DNA from: Hippopus hippopus
Lineage: Eukaryota > Mollusca > Bivalvia > Cardiida > Cardiidae
DNA: 64,000 nucleotides
Assembly (NCBI GenBank): GCA_946811185.2
Contig: OX328108.1
Coordinates: 6,099,501-6,163,500, forward strand
Direction: 5' to 3'
Position 1 is the first letter of the stretch. Each line of letters opens with the position of its first letter. Under the pieces are notes generated by a model. That model worked only from the letters and a program-made list of their open reading frames with translations, was not told the DNA's origin and ran no database searches. Positions 62,406-64,000 of the stretch are shown one piece after another. Made by a program: the position numbers and the translations under genes.

Positions 62406-64000
62406 ACTCTTCCATATTGAAACCATTTGAAGATGACAAAGTAGACTTGGCCAAAATGATGATTTCTATATTTGAAGGGAAAGAAAACATTGTGAGTAAG
62501 AGCAAATGCTGGTTACAAGCATTTCTACTTTTAGAATTTTAGATTGAAAATAAGTGATGCCCGTTTATCGGATACAGATCATGGTTGTAAACAAGTGACC
62601 AAGGCTGCATAATCGTGCAAGTGTTTGTTTGTGTCATCCAAATGACTTGATCTAGTCAACTCAAAAAGCAAAAAAAAAAGAAAGAAAAAAAGAAAGAAAA
62701 GAAAGAAAGGGAAGGGAAGGGAGGGGAGAGAAAGAAAGAAAGAAATATTATGGGAAATGAGGAACATGTTAAACTCAACAGTTTTAGCTTGGTTGTTTTT
62801 GGAGAAAACGTCAAGTTATTGTTATAGCCCTGGAATGGTCGTCTGTGTTGTCATTGGGCAGAAACTTTGACATTGTATAATATCTCTATTATTACAGAGG
62901 ATGTTCACTTGAAACTCGGACTAATTATCTATCAAAAGGGAGACCCATACAACAGGGGCAGGTAATCATTAAAATATTTTTGACATTAATTCCCTTTTTT
63001 CGACATAAAAGTTTCGCTAGAACCAACTGTAGCCGAGCAAAGGTATCTGCATGTGGTGCTTTTGTTTCCTATTCTGCCAGTGTTTTCAAAAGCCTTCTTA
63101 TGGTCGTTAAAAATAGCACTGCTTGTTATAGGATTAAACAACCCCCCCCCCTCAACTTAGGGATGCTGCATTTGAGCCTTAATAGGTGTATAGATTCTGT
63201 GAGGTTCTTTGACAGATGGAACATGTGCAGTCACACAGTGCTCAAGGTATGCTTACACAATGGAGGAGTACAAAAAACAAATCTTCATTTTCTTCCTTTA
63301 TTTCCATAAATAATAAACTTCAAACAATAACAACATAATATTACATAATTTTATCACATGACCTCCCTTGCTGTCAGTGTGACATATGCATATTAACTCT
63401 TTCCTAAACAAGAAGTTTACACTTGTCCAAATTCAAAGCATTTGAAGGTGACAAATGTGGCACAAATTATGGAATTAGTCTTTGACAGAGTGGAAACATT
63501 GTCTGGAAACATTGTGGTTAACAGCATTTTCTCCGTTTTCCCAACATGTTTTCAAAAGCATTCTCACTCAAGGTCGTTAAAATTTTGGACAGTGAGTTTT
63601 CTATCTTACACTTTTGAGATCACCATTGTGTGACGCCATTATATAGTTCTTTCAGACAAGTGAATTGGGTTTTAGTCATAGAAATTATCACATGTGCATC
63701 ATAAGCATGTAAAGTTTTGAATATTGAATGTCTGGTTTTGAATATTCTGAACAATAATTCTTGAAACATTGTAAAGTGATGAGAATAGTCTGACATCTGT
63801 CTGTTTTAACCCTTCAGCTGCTAAGTGCGACTCACTGACCTTTTGCGGACAGTGTAGATCAAGATCAGACTGCACAGAACATGCAGTCTGATCTTGGATC
63901 TACACTGTCCGATTAGGAGATCTTATTCCTCAAACCATGACTTTGAAATAGAAATATTTGCCAAAGCAGGTCTCATCTATATTTGAGGGAAAATAAACCT
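62406..64000. repeat. Continuation of duplication copy 2
   Basis: Matches about 48460-51575 with deletions: GAAA microsatellite (62660-62750), M4 (62815-63070), M2 (63395-63585) and M3 (63805-63960). It runs to the window end. Confidence 0.75.

Overview
The window is nuclear DNA of an animal, most likely a bivalve mollusc. It holds spliced genes with GT-AG introns, tRNA-derived SINEs with AATC-type tails and dense families of small palindromic MITE-like repeats of the kind common in heterodont clams. The species call is an inference from repeat style; no mitochondrial or rRNA marker is present.

Host gene. A complete eight-coding-exon gene for ferroportin (SLC40A1 family iron exporter) runs on the + strand from 12949 to 47975. 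All splice phases join and the product is 566 aa. Residues aligned with the human iron and hepcidin sites are largely replaced. Downstream, parts of the 3' end are duplicated: a 306-bp internal piece of exon 7 at 55001 and a frameshifted exon 8 with its flanks at 61633. A terminal exon of an ABCG-type transporter lies on the - strand at 54822-54926.

Virus-like elements. Two members of one Maverick/Polinton-like (adintovirus-like) DNA element family sit in this locus. Element 1 (about 80-12822) ends only 122 bp before the splice acceptor of the first ferroportin coding exon. It has an intact protein-primed type DNA polymerase B, a CCHC zinc-knuckle protein, an F-box-like protein and several small unknown proteins. 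Element 2 (25634-38752) is a decayed, rearranged copy with a perfect 6-bp target duplication. It is inserted in a mariner transposon (25589-39722, TA duplication), which is itself inserted in a MITE-like repeat in ferroportin intron 3. I see no integrase, capsid, ATPase or protease gene in either copy.

The striking system. The short genes of both elements look built like replication-dependent histone genes. Their promoters carry CCAAT, E2F-type and CRE (TGACGTCA) motifs plus a TATA box. Their stop codons are followed within about 20-45 nt by a 6-bp stem and UUUC loop (AGCCCTTTTCAGGGCT and compensated variants) closely resembling the histone mRNA 3' stem-loop, sometimes with the ACCCA flank. 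The larger genes lack this loop; two of them run into AATAAA signals. The same stem-loops are amplified in arrays inside the long terminal inverted repeats. Each intact element tip carries a 22-bp hairpin with a 7-nt loop, 11 nt from the end; its sequence differs between elements at seven positions but stays perfectly paired. Together this suggests S-phase-coupled expression and a structure-dependent terminus.

The remaining DNA is introns and intergenic sequence filled with SINEs, four or five palindromic repeat families, local tandem duplications and microsatellites.
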